Assembly (NCBI RefSeq): GCF_014644495.1
Contig: NZ_BMKU01000002.1
Span: forward strand, 427,443 to 491,442
Source: Pseudarthrobacter polychromogenes
GTDB lineage: Bacteria > Actinomycetota > Actinomycetes > Actinomycetales > Micrococcaceae
DNA: 64,000 bases
Direction: 5' to 3'
In this document: positions 9,679 to 19,223 of the stretch, one piece after another
Layout of the letters: each line of letters starts with the position of its first letter
How positions within the stretch are numbered: position 1 is the first letter of the stretch
Notes under the pieces: generated by a model
The model's database searches: none
What the model was told of the DNA's origin: nothing
What the model saw: only the letters and a program-made list of their open reading frames with translations
Made by a program: the position numbers and the translations under genes

Positions 9679-10449
9679 ATGACCCAACAACTTTCCGATC
9701 CCAAGCTGGTGGCCGTCCTTGGCGCCAATGGCCGCATGGGCGCCGAAGCCGTAAAAGCCGTTGAAGCCGCGCCCGACATGAAACTTGTTGCGGCCCTGGG
9801 TCGGGGTGATTCGCTGGACCAGATCACCGCTGCCGGCGCCCAGTACGTCGTGGACCTGACAGTTCCCGAAAGCACCGAAGCGAACGTCCGCTTCGCCGTC
9901 GAGCATGGCATCCACGCCGTTGTGGGCACTACCGGCTGGAATGCCGACCGCCTGGCCGGGCTGGAAAGCCTGCTGGCCGGCCACCCGGAGACGGGCGTCC
10001 TGATCGCCCCGAACTTTGCGCTTGGTTCGGTGCTCGCCTCGGCCTTTGCCGCCAAGGCATCCAAGTATTTTGAATCCGTGGAGATCATCGAGCTCCACCA
10101 CCCGGACAAGGTGGATGCCCCCTCCGGCACGGCAGTCCGCACCGCGCAGCTGATCGCGGCCGAACGCAAGGCCGCAGAGGTGCCGCCGAGCCCGGACGCC
10201 ACCACCAGTGAGCTGGCAGGAGCGCGTGGCTGCGAGATTGACGGCATCCGGGTCCACAGCGTCCGCCTCCGCGGACTGGTGGCGCACCAGGAAGTCCTGC
10301 TGGGCGGTTCCGGCGAGCAGCTGACCCTGCGCCACGACTCCTTTGACCGCGCATCCTTCATGCCGGGCGTGCTTCTTGGCGTGCGCAACGTGGCTGCCCA
10401 CCCCGGGCTGACGGTGGGCCTGGACGGCTACCTGGACCTGGGATTCTAG
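9679..10449 (+). CDS. dapB: 4-hydroxy-tetrahydrodipicolinate reductase
   Basis: A 256-residue NAD(P)H-dependent reductase of the lysine/diaminopimelate pathway. The N-terminal VLGANGRMG is the dinucleotide-binding loop, and ELHHPDKVDAPSGTA is the DapB signature with the catalytic His-His and Lys. DAP made by this route feeds peptidoglycan as well as lysine. dapA is 2.4 kb downstream and dapF at 25.5 kb, so the pathway genes are scattered across the window. Confidence 0.97.
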   Translation: MTQQLSDPKLVAVLGANGRMGAEAVKAVEAAPDMKLVAALGRGDSLDQITAAGAQYVVDLTVPESTEANVRFAVEHGIHAVVGTTGWNADRLAGLESLLAGHPETGVLIAPNFALGSVLASAFAAKASKYFESVEIIELHHPDKVDAPSGTAVRTAQLIAAERKAAEVPPSPDATTSELAGARGCEIDGIRVHSVRLRGLVAHQEVLLGGSGEQLTLRHDSFDRASFMPGVLLGVRNVAAHPGLTVGLDGYLDLGF

Positions 10450-10452
10450 GCC

Positions 10453-10932
10453 ATGGGCGGACTGCTGGCAGGGTTCCGGAAGAACCGCACCAAGATCTGG
10501 GTGGGAGCGGTAACGCTGCTGCTGGTCTTCTACCTGGTGGTGTCCTTCCAGCGTTCCATCCTGCTCCTGACGGACAGCAACCTGGCGGCCCAGGCAATCG
10601 GGGCTGCGTACCTGGTCCTGCCCGTCATTGGTGCATGGGCCCTGATCCGGGAACTGATGTTCGGGGCCCGGACCGAGCAGATGGCGAAGGTCCTGGAGGC
10701 CGAGGGCGGTCTTCCGGTCGACGAGCTGCCCCGCACTCCCGCGGGCCGGATCGTCCGCTCGGCAGCGGATGCGGAATTCGAGAAGTACAAGGCCGAGGCC
10801 GAGGCCGCTCCGGACGACTGGCGTTCCTGGTTCCGGCTGAGCTGTGCCTATGACGCCGCGGGGGACCGCAAGCGTGCCCGGGCCTCCATGCGCGACGCCG
10901 TCAGGCTTTTCCAGGGCAACGCCCCCGCCTAG
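10453..10932 (+). CDS. Small membrane protein with TPR-like C-terminus
   Basis: A 159-residue protein with two hydrophobic segments (about residues 17-32 and 45-66), then a soluble tail containing one TPR-like helix pair (DWRSWFRLSCAYDAAGDRKRARASMRDAVRLF). It begins three bases after the dapB stop and is probably cotranscribed with it. I do not recognise a functional family. The coding call rests on natural composition and tight spacing. Confidence 0.8.
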   Translation: MGGLLAGFRKNRTKIWVGAVTLLLVFYLVVSFQRSILLLTDSNLAAQAIGAAYLVLPVIGAWALIRELMFGARTEQMAKVLEAEGGLPVDELPRTPAGRIVRSAADAEFEKYKAEAEAAPDDWRSWFRLSCAYDAAGDRKRARASMRDAVRLFQGNAPA

Positions 10933-10952
10933 GGTTCAGGAACGTCAGGCCC

Positions 10953-12188
10953 TTACCGGACAGCCCTGACCTGGCCCCGGCCCACCTGGTTTGCCGCGTG
11001 CCCCAGCCATTCGAGAGGGCCGCGCCACTTGAGCAGCACGAACACCATGCCCACGATCACGGCCGTGGCGGCCTGGGCAAAGTACATCCCGTCCTCGGTC
11101 CAGCCGGCGGGCAGGGGCTTGAGGTAGAACCCGGATACCACCCAGACGTGGACGGTGTAAAGGCTCAGGGTCATCGCGCCCGCGCCGCGCAGCGGCAGCA
11201 GCAGGTCCAGGTCCACCCATTCGGCCAGCCGGCCCAGCAGGAGGCAGGCCCCGATCACGGCCACGGCCACGGCCGATGTGTGCAGCAGGTCCAGGGTGGT
11301 TGCCGAGTGCGGCGCGGCAGACGCCAGCCACCACCAGGAACCCTCCTGTGGAATACCCGTCAGGTTCACCTGCAGCACGCTGTCCAGCGGATACCCGGGG
11401 GAATTCAGCACATCCTCCAGGGCAGCGCGGCCGCCCCAGCTTTCCATGGCGGTGACCCCCACGGTCTTGGCCAGGACGGCAACCAACGAACCGGCCACCA
11501 GCAGGACTACCGGGACCATCGCTCTGCCCAGCACCAGCCGGCCCACGATGAGCCCCACCAGCAGGTACGAGAGCCACTGGAACACGGGGTAATAGCCGGT
11601 GAAGAACAGGTCAGCCAGCAGCCGTGACGGGGTGGCGAGGTCCTCCCAGGACGGGTTGTGACCCAGTTTGAGTGGAGGCTCGGCCGCCAGGAGCCACGGG
11701 CGCAGGAGATACGCCATGACGGGGGAGCCCAGGATCCAGCCGCCGGCCCAGGCGCAGAGCCGCTTCAGGCCCATCCCGAGGAAGGGCAGGACGCACAGGA
11801 ACAGCACCGCGTAATGGACCAGGATGATGGCAAGGTTGACTTCCAGCCCGCCCAGGGTAAGTCCGACGGCGGCAATCATCAGGGCGCGGAGCGCGATGCC
11901 GCGGCGGGCGGCGGAGAGCTCCGGGCCCTGCACCGGCTTGTGCTTTCCCGTGGACAAGGCCAGGCCCACCCCGGCCAGGACGGCGAACAGCGCCGCCGCC
12001 CTGCCCGAAAACGTGAGACCGATCCACGTGGGGGTGAGGTCGGCGGTGGATTCGAAGGTGGGAAGCAGATGGGTGGCCATCATCCCCAGCAGCGCGAGGC
12101 CACGGGCCGCGTCGATGCCGTGGAGGCGCCCCGTGGCGGGCTGCCCGCCGGATTTCCGGGACGTTCTGGCCGCATTACGGGACGTCAT
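10953..12188 (-). CDS. Multi-pass membrane acyltransferase-like protein (heparan-glucosaminide N-acetyltransferase/DUF418 type)
   Basis: A 411-residue integral membrane protein with roughly ten hydrophobic segments. It opens with RLHGIDAARGLALLGMMATH, the hallmark of the DUF1624/HGSNAT superfamily, and the later half (LRGAGAMTLSLYTVHVW) resembles DUF418. Such proteins are thought to move acyl groups across the membrane onto sugars, but no substrate can be deduced here. It is convergent with the small dapB-linked gene, 20 bases apart, and divergent from the SOS-box gene at 12275. Confidence 0.85.
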   Translation of the reverse strand: MTSRNAARTSRKSGGQPATGRLHGIDAARGLALLGMMATHLLPTFESTADLTPTWIGLTFSGRAAALFAVLAGVGLALSTGKHKPVQGPELSAARRGIALRALMIAAVGLTLGGLEVNLAIILVHYAVLFLCVLPFLGMGLKRLCAWAGGWILGSPVMAYLLRPWLLAAEPPLKLGHNPSWEDLATPSRLLADLFFTGYYPVFQWLSYLLVGLIVGRLVLGRAMVPVVLLVAGSLVAVLAKTVGVTAMESWGGRAALEDVLNSPGYPLDSVLQVNLTGIPQEGSWWWLASAAPHSATTLDLLHTSAVAVAVIGACLLLGRLAEWVDLDLLLPLRGAGAMTLSLYTVHVWVVSGFYLKPLPAGWTEDGMYFAQAATAVIVGMVFVLLKWRGPLEWLGHAANQVGRGQVRAVR

Positions 12189-12244
12189 GACCAGATCGTC
12201 TCACACCTGCCTGTGCCGGAGTGGCTGGCCAGACCTCCTTGTAT

Positions 12245-12260
12245 TCGAATATATGTTCGA
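12245..12260. promoter_or_regulatory. LexA-type SOS box
   Basis: The palindrome TCGAATATATGTTCGA matches the Gram-positive/actinobacterial LexA operator GAACnnnnGTTC with one change in the left half. It sits 14 bases before the ATG at 12275 and in the interval shared with the divergent membrane protein gene. Confidence 0.75.
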
Positions 12261-12274
12261 ATAAGATTGCCGCC

Positions 12275-12646
12275 ATGTACACTCCATCATCCGGAAGCCC
12301 GGCCGACCAGTCCGGCGGTGACGGGCTCGCCAAGGCCATGAGCCCGGGGGTTGTTGACTACCTGTTCCGCCAGCTGGTGGCCGGCCGGCCGGCCGAGGAT
12401 GTCCAGTGGGAGCAGGAGGGCATCAGCCTCGCCGCCCAGCCCGAGGGGGCAGAACTGGCCCGGCGCCTCGCCGAGACGGACATCGATGCCCTGACCCCTG
12501 TTGAGCTCTTCCACTACGTCAGGGCCGCCCAGCGGCTGTCGTCCTGGGCCGAGGACCTCCGCCAGGCCGCCGTCGGGCGGTATTGCCACCCGCCGGCTTA
12601 CCACCCGCCGGCGGAGCCATCCCGCCCCCGGTATCCCGCCTCCTGA
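12275..12646 (+). CDS. Small DUF222/13E12-like N-terminal protein under an SOS box
   Basis: A 123-residue protein. The segment around DIDALTPVELFHYVRAAQRL and the following SSWAEDLRQAAVGRYC resemble the helical N-terminal region of DUF222/HNH (13E12) proteins; the rest, about 20 residues rich in Pro, Tyr and His, has no HNH motif. It may be a solo DUF222 remnant or a functional short form. The LexA-type box directly upstream fits the behaviour of several mycobacterial 13E12 genes. I use the ATG at 12275; an earlier in-frame ATG at 12221 would place the operator inside the coding region. Family assignment is tentative. Confidence 0.65.
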   Translation: MYTPSSGSPADQSGGDGLAKAMSPGVVDYLFRQLVAGRPAEDVQWEQEGISLAAQPEGAELARRLAETDIDALTPVELFHYVRAAQRLSSWAEDLRQAAVGRYCHPPAYHPPAEPSRPRYPAS

Positions 12647-12860
12647 CCGGCAGTGCACCGCACCTCCTGACCAGCCCGGCACCCCGCCTCATGACCGGCC
12701 GCAGCTCCGGCTGCTGGTTAGGTGCCGGGCCGGTGCCCGGAAGATGGTGGCGGAAGGGGGGCGCGGCGCATGTGACGGTGGTTCGGCCGGTCCGTTATTT
12801 GACGTGCATCACGCCCCTGGCATTGTCCTAACCAGCCGCGGACAGGGTAACGTTTTTTCC

Positions 12861-13769
12861 ATGGCTGACACATCCGCGCATCTCCCTGCCCTTGGTACTC
12901 TCCTGACCGCCATGGTCACGCCGTTCACCAAGGACGGCGCAGTGGATTATGAGCAGGCTGCAGCACTGGCCAGCAAGCTGGTGGACGATGGCTGCGACGG
13001 GCTGGTAGTTACTGGAACCACAGGAGAAACCTCCACCCTCACCGACGAGGAAAACCTCGGCATGTTCCGCGCCGTTAAGGACGCGGTGGGCGGCCGGGCC
13101 GCCATCATCGCCGGCACAGGCACCAACGACACCGCCCACTCAGTCCACCTGTCCCGGCAGGCAGCAGCCCTCGGCGTCGACGGCCTCCTCCTGGTGACGC
13201 CGTACTACAACAAGCCCAGCCAGGCCGGTGTCCGCGCGCACTTCGAGACCGTTGCCAACGCCGTGGATGTTCCCGTCATGCTGTACGACATTCCTGGACG
13301 CTCTTCCATCCCCATCGAGCCCGACACCATGATCCGGCTGGCACAGCACCCGAACATCGTGGCGGTGAAGGATGCCAAGGCCGACTTCGTCGCTGCCACC
13401 CGCGTCATGGCCGAGACGGATCTCCTCTTCTATTCAGGTGACGACGGCCTGACCCTTCCGTGGATGGCCCTGGGCGCCGTCGGCCTTGTGGGCGTTACGA
13501 CACACGTGGCCACGCGCCGCTTCCGCGAGCTCATCGACGCCGTCAACGCGAACGACCTCAGCACCGCCCGGAAGATTAACTTTGAACTCCTGCCCGTGGT
13601 GCGTGCCACCATGACGCGGGTCCAGGGGGCCGTTGCGGCCAAGCAGATTCTTAAATGGCAGGGAGTCCTGCCCAACTCGATTGTCCGTTTGCCCCTCGTG
13701 GAGCCGGACGAAGCCGAGATCGAAACCATCCGCGGGGATTTGGCGGAAGCGGGGCTGGTCTTTTCCTGA
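12861..13769 (+). CDS. dapA: 4-hydroxy-tetrahydrodipicolinate synthase
   Basis: A 302-residue TIM-barrel aldolase that condenses pyruvate with aspartate semialdehyde, the first committed step to DAP and lysine. GTTGETSTL, PYYNKPSQAG and VAVKDAKAD, with the Schiff-base lysine, are all present. The start at 12861 matches the family N-terminus (LGTLLTAMVTPF). rnj follows 43 bases downstream, a common actinobacterial pairing. Confidence 0.97.
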   Translation: MADTSAHLPALGTLLTAMVTPFTKDGAVDYEQAAALASKLVDDGCDGLVVTGTTGETSTLTDEENLGMFRAVKDAVGGRAAIIAGTGTNDTAHSVHLSRQAAALGVDGLLLVTPYYNKPSQAGVRAHFETVANAVDVPVMLYDIPGRSSIPIEPDTMIRLAQHPNIVAVKDAKADFVAATRVMAETDLLFYSGDDGLTLPWMALGAVGLVGVTTHVATRRFRELIDAVNANDLSTARKINFELLPVVRATMTRVQGAVAAKQILKWQGVLPNSIVRLPLVEPDEAEIETIRGDLAEAGLVFS

Positions 13770-13812
13770 GGAGTAAGACCAGCACCCTTTTCCGCCTGGA
13801 AAGTAGTGCAAT

Positions 13813-15504
13813 ATGACCCAAACTGCCCTTACCGGCCTTGTCACCCCTCCCCGCCTGCCGCAGGGAACGCTCCGGATTGTTCCGCTGGGCGGACTGGGGG
13901 AGATCGGCCGGAACATGGCCGTGTTCGAGATCGACGGCAAGCTGCTGATCGTGGACTGCGGCGTCCTCTTCCCCGAGGAAACCCAGCCGGGCGTTGACCT
14001 GATCCTGCCCGATTTCTCGTACATCGAGAATCGCATGGATGACATCGTGGCCGTGGTCCTGACCCACGGGCACGAGGACCACATCGGTGCTGTTCCGTAC
14101 CTGCTGCGGCTCCGAAACGACATCCCGCTGGTGGGTTCGCAGCTCACCCTCGCCCTGATTGAGGCGAAACTGCAGGAGCACCGCATCCGGCCTTACACGC
14201 TCACTGTTGAGGAAGGGCAGGTGGAGAAGTTCGGCCCCTTCGAATGTGAGTTCGTGGCCGTCAACCACTCCATCCCTGACGCCCTCGCCGTGTTCATCCG
14301 GACAGCCGGCGGCACTGTGCTGCATACCGGCGACTTCAAGATGGACCAGCTGCCGCTGGACGGGCGCATCACGGACCTCCGGCACTTCGCCAAGCTCGGC
14401 GAAGAGGGCGTGGACCTCTTTATGTCGGACTCCACCAACGCTGACGTCCCCGGCTTCACCACCGCGGAAAAGGAAATCGGCCCCACGCTGGAGCGCCTCT
14501 TCGGCCAAGCCACCAAGCGCATCATTGTCGCTTCCTTCTCGTCCCACGTCCACCGGGTCCAGCAGGTCCTGGACGCCGCCGCCAAGCACAACCGCAAAGT
14601 GGCTTTCGTTGGCCGCTCCATGGTCCGCAACATGGCGATTGCCGAAAAACTCGGCTACCTGGACGTCCCGCCGGGCCTCATCGTCGACATCAAGAACATC
14701 GACAACCTGCCGGACAACCGCGTGGTGCTGATGTCCACCGGGTCCCAGGGCGAGCCCATGGCAGCCCTGTCCCGCATGGCCAACGGAGACCACCGCGTGG
14801 TGGTGGGCGACGGCGACACCGTCATCCTGGCCTCCAGCCTTATCCCCGGCAACGAGAACGCTGTCTTCCGGATCATCAACGGATTGCTCAAGCTGGGTGC
14901 CGACGTGATCCATAAGGGCAACGCCAAGGTGCACGTCTCGGGCCACGCCGCGGCCGGCGAGCTCCTGTACTGCTACAACATCCTTGAGCCGCTGAACGCC
15001 ATGCCGGTGCACGGTGAAACCCGCCACCTGATCGCCAACGGCAAGATCGCCATCGAATCCGGCGTCCCGGAAGCGAGCGTCATCCTCGCCGACAACGGCA
15101 CCGTGATCGACCTTAAGGACCATCGGGCAGACGTGGTGGGCCAGGTTGAAGTCGGCTTTGTCTACGTGGATGGATCCAGCGTTGGCGAGGTCACCGAGGC
15201 CGACCTTAAGGACCGCCAGACCCTGGGCGATGAAGGCTTCATCTCCATCATCACGGTCATCCACCGCGCTACCGGCAAGGTTGTGTCCGGCCCGGAGATC
15301 CACGCCCGCGGCGTGGCAGAGGATGACTCCGTATTCGACGAGATCATCCCCAAGATCAACGCTGCGCTGGAGGAAGCTGTCCTCAACCACGCGGACCACA
15401 CCAGCCACCAGCTCCAGCAGGTAGTTCGCCGGGTGGTGGGCACGTGGGTCAACCGCAAGCTGCGCCGCAAGCCCATGATCATTCCGGTGGTGCTCGAGGC
15501 CTAA
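13813..15504 (+). CDS. rnj: Ribonuclease J
   Basis: A 563-residue metallo-beta-lactamase/beta-CASP ribonuclease with endo- and 5'-exonuclease activity in mRNA decay and rRNA maturation. The zinc motif is LTHGHEDHIGAVPYL; further metal ligands lie in VNHSIPDA and LHTGDFK, and the beta-CASP motif in SGHAAAGEL and PVHGETRH. Length and C-terminal domain are typical. It follows dapA closely and is followed by a strong inverted repeat. Confidence 0.96.
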   Translation: MTQTALTGLVTPPRLPQGTLRIVPLGGLGEIGRNMAVFEIDGKLLIVDCGVLFPEETQPGVDLILPDFSYIENRMDDIVAVVLTHGHEDHIGAVPYLLRLRNDIPLVGSQLTLALIEAKLQEHRIRPYTLTVEEGQVEKFGPFECEFVAVNHSIPDALAVFIRTAGGTVLHTGDFKMDQLPLDGRITDLRHFAKLGEEGVDLFMSDSTNADVPGFTTAEKEIGPTLERLFGQATKRIIVASFSSHVHRVQQVLDAAAKHNRKVAFVGRSMVRNMAIAEKLGYLDVPPGLIVDIKNIDNLPDNRVVLMSTGSQGEPMAALSRMANGDHRVVVGDGDTVILASSLIPGNENAVFRIINGLLKLGADVIHKGNAKVHVSGHAAAGELLYCYNILEPLNAMPVHGETRHLIANGKIAIESGVPEASVILADNGTVIDLKDHRADVVGQVEVGFVYVDGSSVGEVTEADLKDRQTLGDEGFISIITVIHRATGKVVSGPEIHARGVAEDDSVFDEIIPKINAALEEAVLNHADHTSHQLQQVVRRVVGTWVNRKLRRKPMIIPVVLEA

Positions 15505-15519
15505 CACCGGCCGCCGTTA

Positions 15520-15558
15520 CCGGCCCGCGTTCCCGTGTCCAGCGGGACCGCGGGCCGG
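15520..15558 (+). terminator. Rho-independent-like hairpin after rnj
   Basis: CCGGCCCGCGTTCCCG (15520-15535) and CGGGACCGCGGGCCGG (15543-15558) pair over 16 positions with a single mismatch around a 7-nt loop, followed by AGGCCTTT. The T run is short, as often in high-GC genomes. Confidence 0.65.
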
Positions 15559-15639
15559 AGGCCTTTAAGGGCCGCGAACCGGGGACCGGCGGCACCCAAA
15601 TCCCCGGAAATCCGGCCCAACTCGGGTACCGTGGCTAGT

Positions 15640-18555
15640 ATGGCCACTCGTACTACTTCCGCGCCCAATGGATCCAGCAGGGGCCGCGCCGGCAGCAAAA
15701 CCGGCAGCTCCTCCGGCCGCGGCGCTGGCTCCACGGCCGCCAGAACCGGACGTGCCGGTGGCTCCACGAGCACCGCACGCACCCGCCAGCTTCCCGCCGT
15801 CGAGCACCACCAGCCGTGGCTGCTGCGCGTGGTGGGCGGGGCCTGGCTGGGCCTTGGCCACCTTGTGGGCGGAGGGGTGCGGCGCATCGGCCATGACGTC
15901 AGCGACCTGCCGGCAGAGGACCGCCGGGACGGCGCGGCCCTATTCAACCTGGCCCTCGGGATCTTCATCGCCACCTTCGCCTGGTGGGGCCTCACCGGCT
16001 GGTTCCCGGACGCCGTGTATGCCGTGGTCAACGGGACCTTCGGCTGGATATCACTCCTGCTTCCGCTCATGCTGTTTGTCTGCGCGTTCCGGCTCTTCCG
16101 CCAGCCGTCCGACGGCCGGGGCAATAACAGGGTGGGCATCGGCTTCCTGATCATGACCTTTGCCGGCTGCGGGCTTGCACACATCCTCGGCGGGCAGCCC
16201 ACCGTTGCCCAGGGCTTTGACGGACTCCGCAAGGCCGGCGGCATGCTCGGATTCCTTGCAGCATCGCCCCTGGCCGCCATCCATTCCGCTGTTCCGTTGG
16301 TGCTCTACTCCCTGCTGGCGTTCGTCTCACTGCTGATCATCACCGCCACCCCGTTCACTGCAATCCCGCGCAGGCTGCACGCCGCCTACGAACACCTCAT
16401 GGGCATCGACCTGCTGGATGAACAGGACCGGGACAAGCACGACCGCAGCTACCTGGAGCGCACCCCCGCCGCCGCACCATCCAGGAATGCCAGGAAGAAG
16501 AAGCGCCGCTTCTTCGGCAAGGATGAGGAGGACGGCGACGCCGGCCTGGAAGGCTACGTTGGCGACGAAGCGTTCGAGCACGCCGTGATCGACGACGACG
16601 ACGCAAAGGGAGGAGCGGAGGTGCGGCCGGCCCCCGGTGTCCGCCGCCCCACCCAGGCGGAGATCGCCGTCGAAAAGATCAAGGCAGCCCAGGGACTCGG
16701 GGCAGGCGCCCCGTCTTCCCCGGGGGAGAACGCCACCGAAGCCATTCCGATGATCACCCCCGGCATGGCCCCGCCCGCCGCAAAGCCGGCAGCCGCGCCC
16801 ACCGTGCCCTCCAACCCGGTGGCACCCGCGCCGCCGCCGGTTCCCATCCCGCAGCGCACCGAGCAGCTGTCCCTCGCCGGCGACGTCACCTACACGCTCC
16901 CGGCCTCGGACTACCTGACCCCCGGTTCCATCCCGAAGGAGCGCACGGAAGCGAACGACGCCGTCGTCGCTGCCCTGACCGACACCCTTCAGCAGTTCAA
17001 CGTCGATGCCACGGTCACCGGCTTCAGCCGCGGCCCCACCGTGACCCGGTACGAGATCGAGCTTGCCCCGGGCACCAAGGTGGAACGCGTCACCGCACTG
17101 TCCAAGAACATCTCCTACGCTGTGGCGTCCAGCGACGTGCGCATCCTCAGCCCCATCCCGGGCAAGTCCGCCATCGGCATCGAGATCCCCAACACCGACC
17201 GCGAAACCGTCTCCCTGGGCGACGTCCTCCGCAGCCAGAACGCCCGCCGCACGGACCACCCGATGGTGATGGGCGTTGGCAAGGACGTGGAGGGCGGCTA
17301 CGTGGTGGCCAACCTCGCCAAGATGCCCCACCTGCTGGTGGCTGGGGCCACCGGTGCCGGTAAATCATCCTTCGTGAACTCGATGATCACCTCCATCCTG
17401 ATGCGTGCCACCCCCGACGAGGTGCGCATGGTCATGGTGGACCCCAAGCGCGTGGAGCTCACCGCCTACGAGGGCGTCCCGCACCTCATTACGCCCATCA
17501 TCACCAACCCGAAGAAGGCAGCCGAGGCGCTCCAGTGGGTTGTCCGCGAGATGGACGCCCGGTACGACGACCTCGCCAACTACGGCTTCAAGCACATCGA
17601 CGACTTCAACAAGGCTGTCCGCGCCGGCAAGGTGCAGCCGCCGGTGGACTCCAAGCGCGTCATCCGGCCCTACCCGTACCTGCTGGTGATCGTGGACGAG
17701 CTCGCCGACCTGATGATGGTGGCTCCCCGGGATGTTGAAGACTCGATTGTCCGCATCACCCAGCTCGCCCGTGCCGCCGGCATCCACCTGGTCCTGGCCA
17801 CCCAGCGGCCGTCCGTGGACGTGGTGACCGGCCTCATCAAGGCCAACGTGCCCTCACGCATGGCGTTCGCGACCTCCTCGGTGACCGACTCGCGCGTGGT
17901 CCTGGACCAGCCGGGGGCCGAAAAGCTCATCGGCCAGGGTGACGCCCTGTTCCTGCCCATGGGTGCCTCCAAGGCCATGCGCGTCCAGGGCGCATGGGTC
18001 ACCGAATCGGAAATCCACAAGGTGGTTGAGCACGTCAAGGGACAGCTCCAGGCCACCTACCGCGACGACGTTGCCGCCGAAGCGCCCAAGAAGCAGATTG
18101 ACGACGACATCGGGGACGACCTCGAAGTCCTGCTGCAGGCCACCGAGCTTGTGGTCACCACGCAGTTCGGCTCCACGTCGATGCTGCAGCGCAAGCTGCG
18201 TGTCGGCTTTGCCAAGGCCGGGCGGCTGATGGACCTGCTCGAATCACGCGGAGTCGTGGGACCCTCCGAAGGCTCCAAGGCCAGGGACGTCCTGGTGAAA
18301 CCGGACGATCTCGCGCCCGTCCTTGCCGCCATGAAGGGCCAGGAAGCCCCGGCAGCACCCGATTCGCAGACCGCAGCGCTGAGCGACAACGCCAACGCCA
18401 ACATCGCCCAGGGCGGCTACGCCGAAGACCTGGTGGCGGCAGACCTGGACCAGCGGAAGCAGAACGTCGAATATTACGACGGCTCGGATTCCCCGCCCGG
18501 CGGCTATGACGACGAGGACGGCTCCGAAGACGCCTGGTCCCTGACCGGGCGTTAG
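15640..18555 (+). CDS. ftsK: DNA translocase FtsK/SpoIIIE
   Basis: A 971-residue septal DNA pump. A Ser/Arg/Gly-rich N-terminus is followed by about four membrane segments (residues about 90-240), a Pro/Ala-rich linker, and the RecA-like motor with Walker A GATGAGKS near residue 569, Walker B LLVIVDELADLMM, and a C-terminal winged-helix gamma domain (TSMLQRKLRVGFAKAGRLMD) that reads DNA polarity sites. I chose the ATG at 15640; an in-frame ATG at 15535 lies inside the rnj terminator. pgsA and clgR follow, as in Mycobacterium. Confidence 0.95.
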   Translation: MATRTTSAPNGSSRGRAGSKTGSSSGRGAGSTAARTGRAGGSTSTARTRQLPAVEHHQPWLLRVVGGAWLGLGHLVGGGVRRIGHDVSDLPAEDRRDGAALFNLALGIFIATFAWWGLTGWFPDAVYAVVNGTFGWISLLLPLMLFVCAFRLFRQPSDGRGNNRVGIGFLIMTFAGCGLAHILGGQPTVAQGFDGLRKAGGMLGFLAASPLAAIHSAVPLVLYSLLAFVSLLIITATPFTAIPRRLHAAYEHLMGIDLLDEQDRDKHDRSYLERTPAAAPSRNARKKKRRFFGKDEEDGDAGLEGYVGDEAFEHAVIDDDDAKGGAEVRPAPGVRRPTQAEIAVEKIKAAQGLGAGAPSSPGENATEAIPMITPGMAPPAAKPAAAPTVPSNPVAPAPPPVPIPQRTEQLSLAGDVTYTLPASDYLTPGSIPKERTEANDAVVAALTDTLQQFNVDATVTGFSRGPTVTRYEIELAPGTKVERVTALSKNISYAVASSDVRILSPIPGKSAIGIEIPNTDRETVSLGDVLRSQNARRTDHPMVMGVGKDVEGGYVVANLAKMPHLLVAGATGAGKSSFVNSMITSILMRATPDEVRMVMVDPKRVELTAYEGVPHLITPIITNPKKAAEALQWVVREMDARYDDLANYGFKHIDDFNKAVRAGKVQPPVDSKRVIRPYPYLLVIVDELADLMMVAPRDVEDSIVRITQLARAAGIHLVLATQRPSVDVVTGLIKANVPSRMAFATSSVTDSRVVLDQPGAEKLIGQGDALFLPMGASKAMRVQGAWVTESEIHKVVEHVKGQLQATYRDDVAAEAPKKQIDDDIGDDLEVLLQATELVVTTQFGSTSMLQRKLRVGFAKAGRLMDLLESRGVVGPSEGSKARDVLVKPDDLAPVLAAMKGQEAPAAPDSQTAALSDNANANIAQGGYAEDLVAADLDQRKQNVEYYDGSDSPPGGYDDEDGSEDAWSLTGR

Positions 18556-18578
18556 CCCGGGGACTGTAGCCTAGAAAC

Positions 18579-19223
18579 GTGACTAGCACCGATGCAACCG
18601 CCGCCGGCCCAGGCCGTGCCGGGGTCTGGAACCTTCCCAACATCCTGACCATGATCCGCATCGCACTGGTGCCCTTCTTTGTCTGGTTTCTCATCGCGGA
18701 CGCCCCCGGGCTTCGCAGTGAGGCAGGCGTGTGGCGCTGGGCGGCGGTCCTTGCGTTCGCCGTCGCCATCTACACGGACAAGCTCGACGGCGATATCGCC
18801 AGGAGCCGGAACCTCGTAACTGACTTCGGCAAGATCGCCGATCCCATTGCGGACAAGCTCCTCATCGGTTCGGCGCTGGTTATGCTCTCGGTGCTCAGCG
18901 AACTGCCATGGTGGGTTACCGTGCTGATCCTGGTCCGTGAATGGGGCGTCACGGCCCTGCGTTTCTTCGTGATCCGCTACGGCGTTATCCCGGCCTCCCG
19001 CGGCGGCAAGCTCAAGACCGTTGTCCAGACCGCGGCCATCTTCCTTTACCTCCTGCCGCTGGGCTCTTTTGCCCCGTGGCTCGTGTGGGTGGCGTTCGCG
19101 GTGATGATGGCCGCTGTGGTGATCACGGTGTGGACCGGCGTGGAGTACGTGGTGGAAGCACTGCGAATCCGGGCCAAGGGAAAGCTGCAGGCACGCAACG
19201 ATAAAGGCCAGGAGCCCGCATGA
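18579..19223 (+). CDS. pgsA: CDP-diacylglycerol--glycerol-3-phosphate 3-phosphatidyltransferase
   Basis: A 214-residue membrane enzyme that makes phosphatidylglycerol phosphate. The CDP-alcohol phosphotransferase signature DG-x2-AR-x8-G-x3-D-x3-D is complete, beginning at LDGDIARS and ending at KIADPIAD. Four to six membrane segments flank it. GTG start 23 bases after ftsK; overlaps the next gene by four bases. Confidence 0.95.
   Translation: MTSTDATAAGPGRAGVWNLPNILTMIRIALVPFFVWFLIADAPGLRSEAGVWRWAAVLAFAVAIYTDKLDGDIARSRNLVTDFGKIADPIADKLLIGSALVMLSVLSELPWWVTVLILVREWGVTALRFFVIRYGVIPASRGGKLKTVVQTAAIFLYLLPLGSFAPWLVWVAFAVMMAAVVITVWTGVEYVVEALRIRAKGKLQARNDKGQEPA

Noticed and set aside
13651..15507. 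618-codon minus-strand frame opposite rnj
   Set aside because: Antisense to a complete RNase J; composition (His/Asp/Val/Gly) is that of a codon-bias shadow.
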